This document shows, in pieces, positions 37,489 to 46,596 of a stretch of DNA of 64,000 nt. Position 1 is the stretch's first letter, and every line of letters starts with the position of its first letter. Under the pieces are notes generated by a model. The model was not told the origin of the DNA. It did not search any database and saw nothing but the letters and a program-made list of their open reading frames with translations. Made by a program: the position numbers and the translations under genes. Source of the DNA: VXNF01 sp965116465 (GTDB lineage: Bacteria > Actinomycetota > Acidimicrobiia > Acidimicrobiales > CATQHL01); NCBI GenBank assembly GCA_965116465.1, contig OZ220687.1:1550001-1614000 (forward strand), given 5' to 3'.

Positions 37489-38193
37489 GTGACGGCCGTC
37501 GAGCCGGTGCATCGGGCCGCACCGGCGGCTGAACGTGGAGTCCTTCTCTGGCGCTGGCCGGTGGCGGTCACCGCCCTGTCGTCCGCCCCCGTGGGCGGGG
37601 GCCTGTGCCGCCCCGGCTGGGTGATCAATATCGGCGTGGACTCCGGCTACGAGCGCACCGACCTGGCCGGCCACGCCGCCGAGGTTGCCGCGTCGCTCGG
37701 GCTGGCGGGCCAGGGGGTCGCGCTGTTCACCGCCGCGCCGGTGGCCCGGTTCAGGCGCTGCGCCGACGACGGGGTCGCCGTACACGGCACCGTTGGCGTG
37801 AGCCACCCCACATGGGCAGCCGGAGAGCAACCGGGGAGCGCCGCCCGGCCCACAACGCGCTCGCCTGCCGTCCCGGTGGTGCCCTCGGCCGGCGCTGAGA
37901 GCGTGCGCACAGCCGGCTCGCCACCGGCCGGCACGATCAACCTCGTGATCCAGATGCCAGTGGCACTGGCGGGGGGCGCGGCGGTGAACGCCGTGATCAC
38001 CGCCACCGAGGCCAAGACGCAGGCTCTGATCGAAGCAGGTATCGACGGAACGGGCACGGCAACCGACGCCGTCGTGGTGGTGTGGCCATCCTCGGGAGCA
38101 CCCGTTGAGCGCTTCGCCGGCCCGCGCTCGCCGTGGGGGAGGCGCATCGCTCGCTGCGTGCACGAGGCTGTGCGGGCGGGGCTCGAATCGTGA
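37489..38193 (+). CDS. cbiZ: Adenosylcobinamide amidohydrolase
   Basis: 234-aa CbiZ family protein. It contains NAVITATEAKTQALIEAGI, GTGTATDAVVVVWP and INIGVDSGYERTDL. CbiZ removes the aminopropanol side chain of cobinamide, regenerating cobyric acid for salvage. It starts with GTG at 37489 and overlaps the start of cobU. Its presence beside cobU suggests remodelling of imported corrinoids. Confidence 0.92.
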   Translation: MTAVEPVHRAAPAAERGVLLWRWPVAVTALSSAPVGGGLCRPGWVINIGVDSGYERTDLAGHAAEVAASLGLAGQGVALFTAAPVARFRRCADDGVAVHGTVGVSHPTWAAGEQPGSAARPTTRSPAVPVVPSAGAESVRTAGSPPAGTINLVIQMPVALAGGAAVNAVITATEAKTQALIEAGIDGTGTATDAVVVVWPSSGAPVERFAGPRSPWGRRIARCVHEAVRAGLES

Positions 38194-38696
38194 TCACGCT
38201 CGTGCTCGGCGGCGCCAGCTCGGGGAAGTCCCTCATAGCGGAGGAGATCGCCGCCTCGTTCGGCGACGACGTCACCTACGTGGCGACTGCGGTTCCCGCA
38301 CCGGGCGACGCCGACCACGCTGCCCGCATCGAGGCCCACCGGCAGCGCCGCCCGGAGGGCTGGTCGACATCGGAGTGCACGACCGCGCCGGACCTCGCCC
38401 GGAACCTCCGGCGCATCGCCGGTGTGGCACTGGTCGACTCCCTCGGGACGTGGGTCACGCTCCAGCCGGCGTTCGATGTCGAGGGGCAGATCGACGATCT
38501 GGTCAAGGCGCTGGCCGAGCGTGCCAGGCCGACGGTGCTGGTCTCCGAGGAAGTCGGTCTGGCCGTCCACCCGCCGACCGGGGCCGGACGGCGCTACGTG
38601 GAGACCGTCGGCGCGCTCAACCAGCGGATCGCGGCCCGGGCCGACCGGGTGCTTCTTGTCGTCGCCGGGCGCGCCATCGAACTGCCGCCACCATGA
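38190..38696 (+). CDS. cobU: Adenosylcobinamide kinase/guanylyltransferase
   Basis: 168-aa CobU. The P-loop is VLGGASSGKS, the guanylylated-His region RIEAHRQRRPEGW, then VDSLGTWVT and VLVSEEVGLAVHP. It phosphorylates adenosylcobinamide and transfers GMP. The GTG at 38190 overlaps cbiZ. Confidence 0.93.
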   Translation: MITLVLGGASSGKSLIAEEIAASFGDDVTYVATAVPAPGDADHAARIEAHRQRRPEGWSTSECTTAPDLARNLRRIAGVALVDSLGTWVTLQPAFDVEGQIDDLVKALAERARPTVLVSEEVGLAVHPPTGAGRRYVETVGALNQRIAARADRVLLVVAGRAIELPPP

Positions 38697-38772
38697 CGAG
38701 TTTCCGGACCGGTCTCGCCGGCGCCGTCCTGGGGGCCCTCCGCAGGCGGGACGCGAGGCACCGAGGCGCGCC

Positions 38773-39471
38773 GTGCTGAGCGCTCTGACGTTCCTCACCG
38801 TCCTCGGCCGCTCGGCTCCTCCGGACCGTCGGACGTTCCGGTGGTTCCCCGTCGTCGGAGCCGGTCTGGGAGCAGCCGTCGGGGGCGTGCACATCGGCGT
38901 CCACCGGCTGTGGCCACCGCTTGTGGCGGGCGTGGTGGTCGTGGCCGCCGACCTGATCCTCACCGGCGCGCTGCACCTCGACGGGCTGGCCGACAGCGCC
39001 GACGGACTGATCGCGCACGCTGACCGGCCGCGACGCCTGGTCCTCATGGCCGAGCCGGGCATCGGGGTGTTCGCTCTGGCGGCCGGCAGCGTCGTACTGG
39101 CGGCTCGCTGGGCGCTCCTCGCCGACCCCGATGTCCGGCTCCTGTCGCTCGTGGCGCTGTGGGCGGCGAGCCGCACCCTGGCGGCGAGCGTGCCCGCCTT
39201 CGTGCGCTACGCCCGCCCCGGCGGTCTGGCCGAACCGTTCCTCGCCGGCTCCCGGCACTGGCTGCTCGCATGGCCGGCGGCGGCCGGCGGCGGCCTGTTC
39301 TTCCTGGAGGGAGCGCGCGGCCCGATCGCGCTCGGCGTCGCCGTGGCGACCGGAGCACTGATCGTCGCGGTGGCACACCGGCGACTGGGCGGGTTCACCG
39401 GCGACATCCTCGGCGCGGTCATCATGCTCAGCGAGACAGCCGCCCTGCTGACCCTCGCGGCCCTGCCATGA
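38773..39471 (+). CDS. cobS: Cobalamin synthase
   Basis: 232-aa membrane protein that joins GDP-cobinamide to the lower-ligand riboside. The key motif GALHLDGLADSADGLIA is present, with about six hydrophobic segments and RLGGFTGDILGAVI at the C-terminus. It is slightly shorter than usual (about 250 aa). The start is GTG at 38773 (LSALTFLTVLG). A 28-codon ORF (38693-38779) between cobU and cobS is not clearly a gene and may be a remnant of an earlier cobS start. Confidence 0.9.
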   Translation: MLSALTFLTVLGRSAPPDRRTFRWFPVVGAGLGAAVGGVHIGVHRLWPPLVAGVVVVAADLILTGALHLDGLADSADGLIAHADRPRRLVLMAEPGIGVFALAAGSVVLAARWALLADPDVRLLSLVALWAASRTLAASVPAFVRYARPGGLAEPFLAGSRHWLLAWPAAAGGGLFFLEGARGPIALGVAVATGALIVAVAHRRLGGFTGDILGAVIMLSETAALLTLAALP

Positions 39472-39568
39472 ACCGTCGCACCGCCGAGTGGCCCGCGCCT
39501 GGCGACGCGCCACTCGACCGATGCGGCTCTCGCCCACCGGTTGAGCCGAGCCTCGGCAACCCCAGCCG

Positions 39569-40480
39569 ATGAGCCCGATCGCCGGGCGGTGCGGTGCAGC
39601 CGCCGCGGGTCTGTTGCTGGACCGGCTGGCCGGGGAACCGCCCGCCGAGACCCACCCGGTGGCGTGGTTCGGCCGGGCAATGGAGCGGCTCGAGGCACGG
39701 CTCTGGGGCGACAGCCGGGGACGCGGGATCACCTACGCCGCAGCCGGGATTCTCCTGGGCCTGCTGGCGGGCCGGCTGCTGCGCTCGACGGCGACGGCGG
39801 TGGCATTGACCGCGGCCGGGCGGGAACTCCGGCGGGTCGCGGGGCGCGTGGGCGAGATGGCACTCGACGGCGACGTCGACGGAGCCAGAGCAGCGCTGCC
39901 GGCGCTCGTCGGGCGCGATCCGACCGACCTGGATGCCTCCGGCGTGGCTGCTGCCGTCATCGAGTCGGTCGCCGAGAACAGCGTCGACGCCGTGATCGCA
40001 CCGACGTTCTGGGCCGTCGTGGCGGGCGCGCCGGGCGCCGTCGCCTACCGCGCGATCAACACGATGGACGCCATGGTCGGCCACCGCAACGAGCGCTACG
40101 GGAAGTTCGGCTGGGCCGCCGCCCGCCTCGACGACCTCGCCAATTACCTGCCGGCCCGGATCTTCGCGGTGCTCGTCGCCGCCGTCGCCCCGGCCCGTGC
40201 CGGCGCGGTCCTCGCCACGGTGCGCAGCGACGCGCCGGCTCATCCCTCCCCGAACGCGGGGGTCGCCGAGGCGGCGATGGCCGGCGCGCTGGGCCGGGAG
40301 CTCGGGGGACCCCTCCGCTACGGATCAACCGCCGAGAACCGACCCGTGCTGGGGACCGGGCCCCGCCCCACTCCCGCCGACGTCCCCGCCGCTGTCGACA
40401 TCGCCGAGAAGGTCGAGCGAGCCCTGCTGGTGATATTGGGGATTGCCTGGCTGTCGGGTGCTCGCCGGGGATCGCGTTGA
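39569..40480 (+). CDS. cbiB: Adenosylcobinamide-phosphate synthase
   Basis: 303-aa membrane amide synthase attaching aminopropanol phosphate to cobyric acid. It has DRLAGEPPAETHPVAWFG, ESVAENSVDAVIAPTFWA, NTMDAMVGHRNERYGKFGW and HPSPNAGVAEAAMAG. About 98 bp separate it from cobS. It is consistent with the CobD-like decarboxylase upstream supplying the aminopropanol phosphate. Confidence 0.93.
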   Translation: MSPIAGRCGAAAAGLLLDRLAGEPPAETHPVAWFGRAMERLEARLWGDSRGRGITYAAAGILLGLLAGRLLRSTATAVALTAAGRELRRVAGRVGEMALDGDVDGARAALPALVGRDPTDLDASGVAAAVIESVAENSVDAVIAPTFWAVVAGAPGAVAYRAINTMDAMVGHRNERYGKFGWAAARLDDLANYLPARIFAVLVAAVAPARAGAVLATVRSDAPAHPSPNAGVAEAAMAGALGRELGGPLRYGSTAENRPVLGTGPRPTPADVPAAVDIAEKVERALLVILGIAWLSGARRGSR

Positions 40481-40568
40481 GCGACCGACCGCTGCCGAGC
40501 CGGTCGGCGAGCGTCGGGAACCGGTGTCCCGCCACCCGCCCGTCGCCGAATCCGGCGAGGCTCTTCCC

Positions 40569-41630
40569 ATGAGCGAGGCTCCGTTCCCCGCGGCGCCGGC
40601 GCTGGTGAACTCCGCCATGGCGGCGGCACGGCGGCGCTGGGCCACCCGGGCCGAGCCGCCGGGCGCGCTCGGGCGCCTGGAGGACCTGGCGGTCCACCTG
40701 GCCGGCGTGACGGGGCGCTGCCCGCCGCCCGTTCCTGCCTCACCCGCGGTCGCGGTCTTCGCCGGTGACCACGGCGTGGTTGCCGACGGCGCCAGTGCCT
40801 GGCCGTCGGCGGTGACCGCGGCGATGGTCGAGACCATGAGCGCGGGCGGCGCCGCCGTCTGCGTGCTCGCCGGCAGCATCGGCGCCTCCGTCACCGTGGT
40901 GGACGTGGGCGTGGCGTCGCCCCTGGGACACCTCGCGAGCGTGCGCCACGAGCGGGTGCGGCCCGGGACCGCCAGCATCGCCCGTGGCCCGGCCATGACC
41001 GTGGAGGAGGCCGCAGCGGCGGTCGAGGTGGGTGTTCGGATCGCCGGTGAACTCGTCGACGGTGGCGCCGACTGCCTCATCGGGGGCGACATGGGCATCG
41101 GCAACACCACGGCTGCGGCGGCGCTCATCGGCGCCACGTGCGCTCGGCCGGCGGAGGAAGTGACCGGCCACGGCGCCGGCGTGCCCGCCGCCGGGCGGGC
41201 CCACAAGCGGCAACTCGTGGCGGCCGCCATCGCTCGGGCCACCGGCGCAGCCGGACCGCTGGACCTGCTGGCACGGATCGGCGGGCTGGAGATCGCCGCC
41301 CTCGCCGGCTTCTACGTGGCGGCGGCGGCGCGTCGCACGCCCTTCATCGTCGACGGCGCCATCGCCTGCGCGGCCCTGTGCGTCGCCGATCTGCTGAGTC
41401 CCGGGGTGGCCCGCCACGCCGTCGCCGGGCACCGATCGGCCGAACCGGCGGCCGGGGTGGCACTGGACCACCTCGGGCTGCGGCCGCTGCTCGACCTGGA
41501 TCTCCGCCTCGGCGAGGGAACCGGCGCCTGTCTGGCGTTCCCGCTGGTCAAGGCGGCCGCGGCGGCGCTCGCTGGGATGGCGGCGCTGCCGGCAGAACCT
41601 CCGGCTGCTCCCTCGGCTGCGTCAGGCTGA
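40569..41630 (+). CDS. cobT: Nicotinate-nucleotide:dimethylbenzimidazole phosphoribosyltransferase
   Basis: 353-aa CobT that activates the lower ligand base. Motifs include PPGALGRLEDLA, VFAGDHGVVADG, GDMGIGNTTAAAAL and the catalytic Glu in RLGEGTGACLAFPLV. ATG at 40569 lies about 90 bp behind cbiB. It completes the nucleotide-loop branch. The source of dimethylbenzimidazole is not encoded here. Confidence 0.94.
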   Translation: MSEAPFPAAPALVNSAMAAARRRWATRAEPPGALGRLEDLAVHLAGVTGRCPPPVPASPAVAVFAGDHGVVADGASAWPSAVTAAMVETMSAGGAAVCVLAGSIGASVTVVDVGVASPLGHLASVRHERVRPGTASIARGPAMTVEEAAAAVEVGVRIAGELVDGGADCLIGGDMGIGNTTAAAALIGATCARPAEEVTGHGAGVPAAGRAHKRQLVAAAIARATGAAGPLDLLARIGGLEIAALAGFYVAAAARRTPFIVDGAIACAALCVADLLSPGVARHAVAGHRSAEPAAGVALDHLGLRPLLDLDLRLGEGTGACLAFPLVKAAAAALAGMAALPAEPPAAPSAASG

Positions 41631-41651
41631 CAGCTCAGCCAGGTTGACGGT

Positions 41652-42326
41652 TCAGACCGCCGGCGCCGGCGAGCGCGCGGCCGGCGGACCGGCGCGTTCG
41701 CTGGGGCGAGACCGCACCAGGTACGCCACGATCAGGGCGCCACCGATGCCACCACCCGTCGACAGCGCCAGGTCCACGACGGTGTCCTCGTAGGTGAGGA
41801 AGAGGCGGCTGGTGCCGGTCTTGGCGACCACGTACTCCAGGAACTCCCACAGCACGATCAGGAAGGCTCCGAAGCCCCCGCCCGAGGCCACCAATCCGAG
41901 CCGAGTGGTGGGCCGGGTACCGCGCAGGATCATCGTGAAGGCCACGGCCAGCAGTGCCCAGTTTGCCGCATGCAGGATGTCGTCGAACAGCTCCACGCTC
42001 TCGTAGAGGCCCAGCATGTTGCCGCCGATGTCCAGGAAGAACGGCGCCACGATGCAGGTGTCCGCGGCGGTGTAGTAGGCGATCCGGCGCTCCGACCAGC
42101 GGCTCAGCAAGGGCGCCACGGCGATACAAAGCGGGAACGTGAGCGTCCGCACCAGCCAGCCCTTGCCGTCCAAGCGCTCCAGGTCGGCGATCAGCCCGCC
42201 CACGAGCATCGCCACCAGCCCCCCGCGCACCACGTGCAGCGCCAAGCGCCAGAACCGGTCCACCATCGCCTCCTGTCTACCTTCCCGAGGCCGCGTCCGG
42301 TCGTCTCCGGCCATTGTCCCGCTCAA
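41652..42326 (-). CDS. Multi-pass membrane protein, unknown function
   Basis: Up to 224 aa, with about five to six hydrophobic segments and the recognisable stretch DIGGNMLGLYESVELFDD followed by WEFLEYVVAKTGTS. It resembles the DUF2238/YjdF group of membrane proteins. An internal ATG at 42266 (MVDRFWRLAL) may be the true start. It is convergent with cobT and divergent from the next secreted protein. Confidence 0.6.
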   Translation of the reverse strand: MSGTMAGDDRTRPREGRQEAMVDRFWRLALHVVRGGLVAMLVGGLIADLERLDGKGWLVRTLTFPLCIAVAPLLSRWSERRIAYYTAADTCIVAPFFLDIGGNMLGLYESVELFDDILHAANWALLAVAFTMILRGTRPTTRLGLVASGGGFGAFLIVLWEFLEYVVAKTGTSRLFLTYEDTVVDLALSTGGGIGGALIVAYLVRSRPSERAGPPAARSPAPAV

Positions 42327-42435
42327 CCTGTGTCAAAGCAATGTGTCAATATGTCTCCATAGTCAGCATTATGATATATAGTGTTATTTGGCAGTTCCAT
42401 AACCGCGGAGTTGCGGATGCCTATGATGCCGTCCG
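42327..42435. promoter_or_regulatory. AT-rich divergent promoter region
   Basis: This 109-bp gap separates the membrane protein and the secreted protein. It contains the only long AT-rich stretch nearby (TCAGCATTATGATATATAGT at about 42363-42382) and two ATGTGTCA-like repeats. TATGATATAT offers a -10-like element. It is probably the promoter for the rightward gene and possibly both. Confidence 0.45.
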
Positions 42436-43926
42436 GTGAACCTGCTCCCGCGACGAGACCCCCGGCAGCGCCACAGTCAACGGAGGCACCCCTGGGGCCG
42501 CTACGTGGCCGTCGGAACCGTGGTGCTGATGGTGACTACGGCAGCGGCGTGGGGCCAGGCAGCGGCGCAGGCCGGGGGCCCGGAGGGGCTGCCGGACGAC
42601 GCCACGGAGATCCCGGAGGACACGCCCGAAGACACCCCCGACGACGCCGAGGAACAGGACCCGGAGGACACGCCCGAAGACACCCCCGACGACGCCGAGG
42701 AACAGGACCCGGAGGACACGCCCGAAGACACCCCGGACGACGCCGAGGAGCAGGTGCCGGAGGAGGCTCCGCCCCCGGCGCCGGCAGGCGCGTTCGAAGG
42801 TTGCGTGACGGCGCAGCGCCTCGAGGACGGGCGGCTCGAGATGGCCGTGCAGCAGAGTTCGCCGGGCGCAGCCTGCGGCGAGCGCCTGCTGCCGCGGCGC
42901 CGTTTCCTGCCCGCCGACGCGGAGGCCGGGAGGTGGCTGGTGACCGCGCCGCTGCGGATCGACGCTGTCGTGCTGCGGGTCGCGGCACGGCACTTGGCAA
43001 GCGGGGCCGTCGAGGTGGCCATGCAACTGCGCTCGGCGAAGGACGGCTCCTGGAGCCCGCGCCTGCTGCCGCGGCGCCGCTTCGTGCCGGCCGCCCTCGA
43101 GGCAGACCGCTGGCTGTCGTCGTCGCCGGTGAACGCTCTGAGGCCGACGTACGAATCGGTATTGGAGAGTGCCCAACTCGTTACCTTCTACGGCTACCCC
43201 AACACCCCGCCGATGGGGATCCTGGGCCGCGGCAGCCCCGAGCAGGTGGCCGATCAGGCGGCCGAGATGGCGGCCGTCTACGACCGGTTGAACGGCGACC
43301 GCGAGGTGATCCCCGCGTTTCATCTGATCACCGGTGTGGCCCAGGCCCATCCCACCCCCGACGGCACCTGGATCTCCCGGATGCCTCCCGAGGTGATCTC
43401 CGAGTACGTGGAGTTGGCCCGCGAGCGCGGCATGCACGTGTTTCTCGACGAGCAGATCGGCTGGAGCGACCCGCTCACCGAGGTGAGGAAGCTGGAGCCG
43501 TTCCTGCGGGAGCCGTTCGTGCACGTGGCCATCGACCCCGAGTTCGCCACCAAGCGTCTGGAGACCCGGCCGGGGCTGGCGATCGGCGGCGTCACCGGCG
43601 ACGAGATCAACGAGGTGCAGCGCTATCTGGCGAGCATCGTGGCCACCGAGGGCATCCCGCCGAAGATCCTCATGGTGCACCAGTTCGCGCCCTGGATGGT
43701 GACCGACCGTTCCGACATCGTGGACGTCTTCGAGGTCGACCTGTCGATCGACATGGACGGCTTCGGGGGGATCGGCATCAAGTTGCAGCACTACGACCTG
43801 TTCGCCGTGCCCGAGCCCTCGGAGCGGCCGGCCATCAAGGTCTTCCTCAGGTACGACACGCCGGTCATGACCCCCGAGCAGATCCAAGCGCTCGACCCCC
43901 GGCCGGACATCATCGTCTACCAGTAG
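42436..43926 (+). CDS. Secreted protein with acidic repeats and DGR-type modules
   Basis: 496-aa exported protein. After a membrane/signal segment (YVAVGTVVLMVTTAAAWG) come three copies of a 48-nt, 16-residue repeat (PEDTPEDTPDDAEEQD; DNA about 42613-42757). Two modules of about 60 residues follow, of the form AQRLEDGRLEMAVQ...RLLPRRRFLPA...RWL. A C-terminal domain of about 280 residues contains EVIPAFHLITGVAQ and MHVFLDEQIGW. It may be a glycoside-hydrolase-like barrel, but no family is assigned. The same DGR-type module appears in the peptidase at 46597-48033. Confidence 0.7.
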   Translation: MNLLPRRDPRQRHSQRRHPWGRYVAVGTVVLMVTTAAAWGQAAAQAGGPEGLPDDATEIPEDTPEDTPDDAEEQDPEDTPEDTPDDAEEQDPEDTPEDTPDDAEEQVPEEAPPPAPAGAFEGCVTAQRLEDGRLEMAVQQSSPGAACGERLLPRRRFLPADAEAGRWLVTAPLRIDAVVLRVAARHLASGAVEVAMQLRSAKDGSWSPRLLPRRRFVPAALEADRWLSSSPVNALRPTYESVLESAQLVTFYGYPNTPPMGILGRGSPEQVADQAAEMAAVYDRLNGDREVIPAFHLITGVAQAHPTPDGTWISRMPPEVISEYVELARERGMHVFLDEQIGWSDPLTEVRKLEPFLREPFVHVAIDPEFATKRLETRPGLAIGGVTGDEINEVQRYLASIVATEGIPPKILMVHQFAPWMVTDRSDIVDVFEVDLSIDMDGFGGIGIKLQHYDLFAVPEPSERPAIKVFLRYDTPVMTPEQIQALDPRPDIIVYQ

Positions 43927-43990
43927 CCCGGCGGTCCCCGGGGATCGCCGACCCGGGAGCGAGGCGCCAGGGCGGCCGATCGGCGCTTGT

Positions 43991-44127
43991 TCAGCCGCGC
44001 CCCACGAAGGGCATGCTGTTGGCCATGACCGTCATCTGCAGCACGTTGGCCTCGGGCGGCAGTTCGGCCATGTAGCGCACCGCCCGGGCCACGTCGGCGA
44101 CATCCATGACGGGCTCGGTGCGCACCG
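43991..44127 (-). repeat. Direct repeat copy 1: truncated 3' end of an SDR gene
   Basis: 137 bp encoding PEANVLQMTVMANSMPFVGRG and its stop, 133/137 identical to 48971-49107. It corresponds to the last 45 codons of the intact SDR gene. Here it is cut off at 44127 where homology ends abruptly. It marks the left end of a 5-kb insert containing darTG. Confidence 0.85.
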
Positions 44128-44179
44128 CTTTAGCCGCCATACTCACACCCGTGACACCACCCGGCGGCTCACTGGTCCG

Positions 44180-44818
44180 ATGACGAATCCACATCGTGTC
44201 TGGCTGTACCACCTCGTCCACGTCGACAACCTTCCGTCGATTGCCGAGAACGATCTCTTCTGCGACAGTGCTGTTGGAGACGATGACCTGCTGACAACCG
44301 ACATCGGGAACCAGGACGTCAAGGCTCGCCGTCGCGGGATCGAGGTGCCGATCAGCCCCGGTGGTGTTGTCGCTGACTACGTGCCGTTCTACTTCGCCCC
44401 CCGCTCGCCCATGCTCTACGCGATCCACCGGGGGGCGGTGCCTACCTACGCCAACGGCCAGGATGGCCTCGTCTACCTGATCACCAATACGGGCGTCGTG
44501 ATCGACCGGCGGCTCGGCTTCGTTCTGACGGACCACAACGCGGCAAGCGCACTCGCGCGGTTCAGCAATCGCATCGATGACCTCGAGGAGTTCGTTGACT
44601 GGCCGCTGATGAGAGCGACCATGTGGAGGAACACCGAGGACGATCCGAATCGGAGGAACCGGAGGATGGCGGAATTCCTCGTCCACGATTGCGTTCCCTG
44701 GGATGCTTTCGTCGGACTGGCGGCTGGGACCGTCGAAGATGCCGAGAAAGCAGCCGCGAGACTCGGTAGTCTCGCCAGCGAGGTACGAATCGTGGTGCGT
44801 CCAAGGTGGTACTTCTGA
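44180..44818 (+). CDS. darT: DarT DNA ADP-ribosyltransferase toxin
   Basis: 212-aa DUF4433-family toxin that ADP-ribosylates thymidine bases of single-stranded DNA and blocks replication. It has LYHLVHVDNLPSIAENDLF for NAD binding and the hallmark VPFYFAPRSPMLYAI. The catalytic Glu165 is in RMAEFLVHDCVPW. The length matches known DarT proteins. It lies 53 bp from the left direct repeat, and its stop overlaps the darG start (TGATG). Confidence 0.92.
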   Translation: MTNPHRVWLYHLVHVDNLPSIAENDLFCDSAVGDDDLLTTDIGNQDVKARRRGIEVPISPGGVVADYVPFYFAPRSPMLYAIHRGAVPTYANGQDGLVYLITNTGVVIDRRLGFVLTDHNAASALARFSNRIDDLEEFVDWPLMRATMWRNTEDDPNRRNRRMAEFLVHDCVPWDAFVGLAAGTVEDAEKAAARLGSLASEVRIVVRPRWYF

Positions 44819-45936
44819 TGGCGACGTTCACTGAGAACACCGGCAACCTGCTCGAGGCCGACGTCGACGCGCTCGTCAACACGGTGAACACGGTCGGGGT
44901 GATGGGCAAGGGCATCGCGCTCCAGTTCAAGAACGCCTTCCCGGAGAACTTCGAGGCCTACCGCCGCGCCTGCAAGCAAGAGGCCGTCCAACTCGGAGAG
45001 ATGTTCGTTTTCGAGATGGGGGCCGGCGAGTCCGACCCTCGTTCGATGATGTTCGAGTTTGAGTCCGTCCCGGTCGGCGGACCGCGCTGGATCATCAACT
45101 TTCCCACGAAGGAGCACTGGCGTAGCCGGACACGCATCGGTCACATCGCCACAGGCCTCGACGACCTCTGCCGGACGATCGAGCAGCAGGGCATCGAATC
45201 CATCGCCGTGCCTGCCCTCGGTTGTGGCAACGGCGGTCTCGACTGGGCCGACGTCGGCCCGCTCATCCGGGAAAGGCTGAGCGACCTCGACGTCCACGTG
45301 TACCTCTACCCTCCGGCTGGCGCTCCTGCTGCCGGTGAGATGGTTGTCGCCACCGAACGGCCGGAGCTGACGCCCGGCAAAGCTGCGCTGGTGGCTATGG
45401 TTGATCGGTACTCCGCGGTGGCGTTGTCAACCTCGCTCATCGAGATCCAGAAACTCATGTACTTCCTGCAGGAGGCTGGCGAGGATCTGCGGCTCCGTTT
45501 CGTGGACCACTACTTCGGCCCGTATGCCGACAACCTGCGGCACGTCCTCAAGGCACTGGAGGGCCACTACCTGCGTGGCTTCGGCGACGGGTCCAATCCG
45601 GTGGAGCATTCGGAGCCCATCGTGGTCCTTGCCGGAGCGGCCGACGAGGCTGCCGATGTGCTCGCCGGCCATCCAGAGGTAGACAGTCGGATGCACCGCG
45701 TGCTCGAAGTCGTCGAGGGATTCGAATCACCGTTCGGCCTCGAACTTCTGGCCAGCGTCCACTGGGCTGCGACCCGGATCAACTGGGCGCCCGATGACGG
45801 ACCCACCACTGTCGCGCAACGCGTGATGGCGTGGAGTCCACGCAAACGGCGCCTGTTCAGCGCCGATCACATCGCCACGGCATGGGAACGGCTCCAGCAG
45901 CAGGGCTGGGCCACCCCGGTAGCCGTTGCAACCTGA
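44818..45936 (+). CDS. darG: DarG macrodomain antitoxin
   Basis: 372-aa antitoxin. The N-terminal macrodomain (about 1-155) has NLLEADVDALVNTVNTVGVMGKGIAL, VALG-type loop PALGCGNGGLDW and reverses DNA ADP-ribosylation. The C-terminal half (about 175-370) binds and blocks DarT in known systems and contains LIEIQKLMYFLQEAGE. The ATG at 44818 shares one base with the darT stop, so the two are co-translated. Confidence 0.93.
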   Translation: MATFTENTGNLLEADVDALVNTVNTVGVMGKGIALQFKNAFPENFEAYRRACKQEAVQLGEMFVFEMGAGESDPRSMMFEFESVPVGGPRWIINFPTKEHWRSRTRIGHIATGLDDLCRTIEQQGIESIAVPALGCGNGGLDWADVGPLIRERLSDLDVHVYLYPPAGAPAAGEMVVATERPELTPGKAALVAMVDRYSAVALSTSLIEIQKLMYFLQEAGEDLRLRFVDHYFGPYADNLRHVLKALEGHYLRGFGDGSNPVEHSEPIVVLAGAADEAADVLAGHPEVDSRMHRVLEVVEGFESPFGLELLASVHWAATRINWAPDDGPTTVAQRVMAWSPRKRRLFSADHIATAWERLQQQGWATPVAVAT

Positions 45937-46596
45937 ACGCAGCTGTCAGCCGCCCCCTTCGCGGGATCCTCGCCTCAATGGATTACACGTGACCGTCGAA
46001 GTCATGCGCGCCCGTGAGCTGGCTGTTTTCTACCTCAGACTTCCGCAGCAGCTCCATCCGCTCAACTGTCGGGAGCGGCGCGTGTTGAGCGAGGATTCTC
46101 GACAGATCGTTGGCCTGCGCGTACGAGCTTGCACGCGAAAGCCGCACAACGATTGCGTCATTGAGGCTCGCGGCGGTGGCTGTCGCTCGCAGGAGCACGC
46201 GAACGACGTTGCCGGCGAGCACCCTCGGTTGTGCTCTGGAGCGTGCGCGTATTGCCTTCACTGATCCGAACAATCCATAGGGCGGGAAACCGTACGCGAT
46301 CGGCATGACTGACACCCCACGTCCCATCGGCGATGCCGACCTCTTGGTCGCACCAGTTGCTCTCACGAAACCCCTCGTGCAGCAGCCCAGCCACCGCCCA
46401 TCGTGGAGACTCCGAGAACACCACGGCCTTGAGATCGCCACCACCACCAACCCCCGCTAACCTCCCCACCGCCAGACAGAGCCCCCATCACGCGACGCGA
46501 ATTCCGATGATCGCCAATCGCGACTTCCTCTGATCGCTCACATGTACTGGGTGTTCGCCCGCAACAAGCGCTCAACCAGCCGAAGGGAGCCACCTT
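45937..46596. other. 660-bp gap with decayed coding sequence
   Basis: On the minus strand, two overlapping frames (45983-46450 and 46158-46469) read as pieces of one protein: SPRWAVAGLLHEGFRESNWC in one, and PPYGLFGSVKAIRARS...RVLLRATATAASLNDAIVVRL in the other. A frameshift near 46270 would join them. No family was recognised. It is probably a dead gene within the island; otherwise nothing functional is seen here. Confidence 0.4.

Noticed and set aside
38693..38779. 28-codon ORF between cobU and cobS
   Set aside because: Too short with no recognised homology; its MTSFRTGL start resembles a cobS N-terminus, so it may be a remnant, but cobS itself starts at 38773.
42613..42757. CRISPR array
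   Set aside because: The repeats are contiguous, in-frame coding repeats without spacers.
43991..44686. Complete minus-strand gene starting near 44686
   Set aside because: Only the last 137 bp are real coding remnant (SDR end); the rest is antisense to darT.
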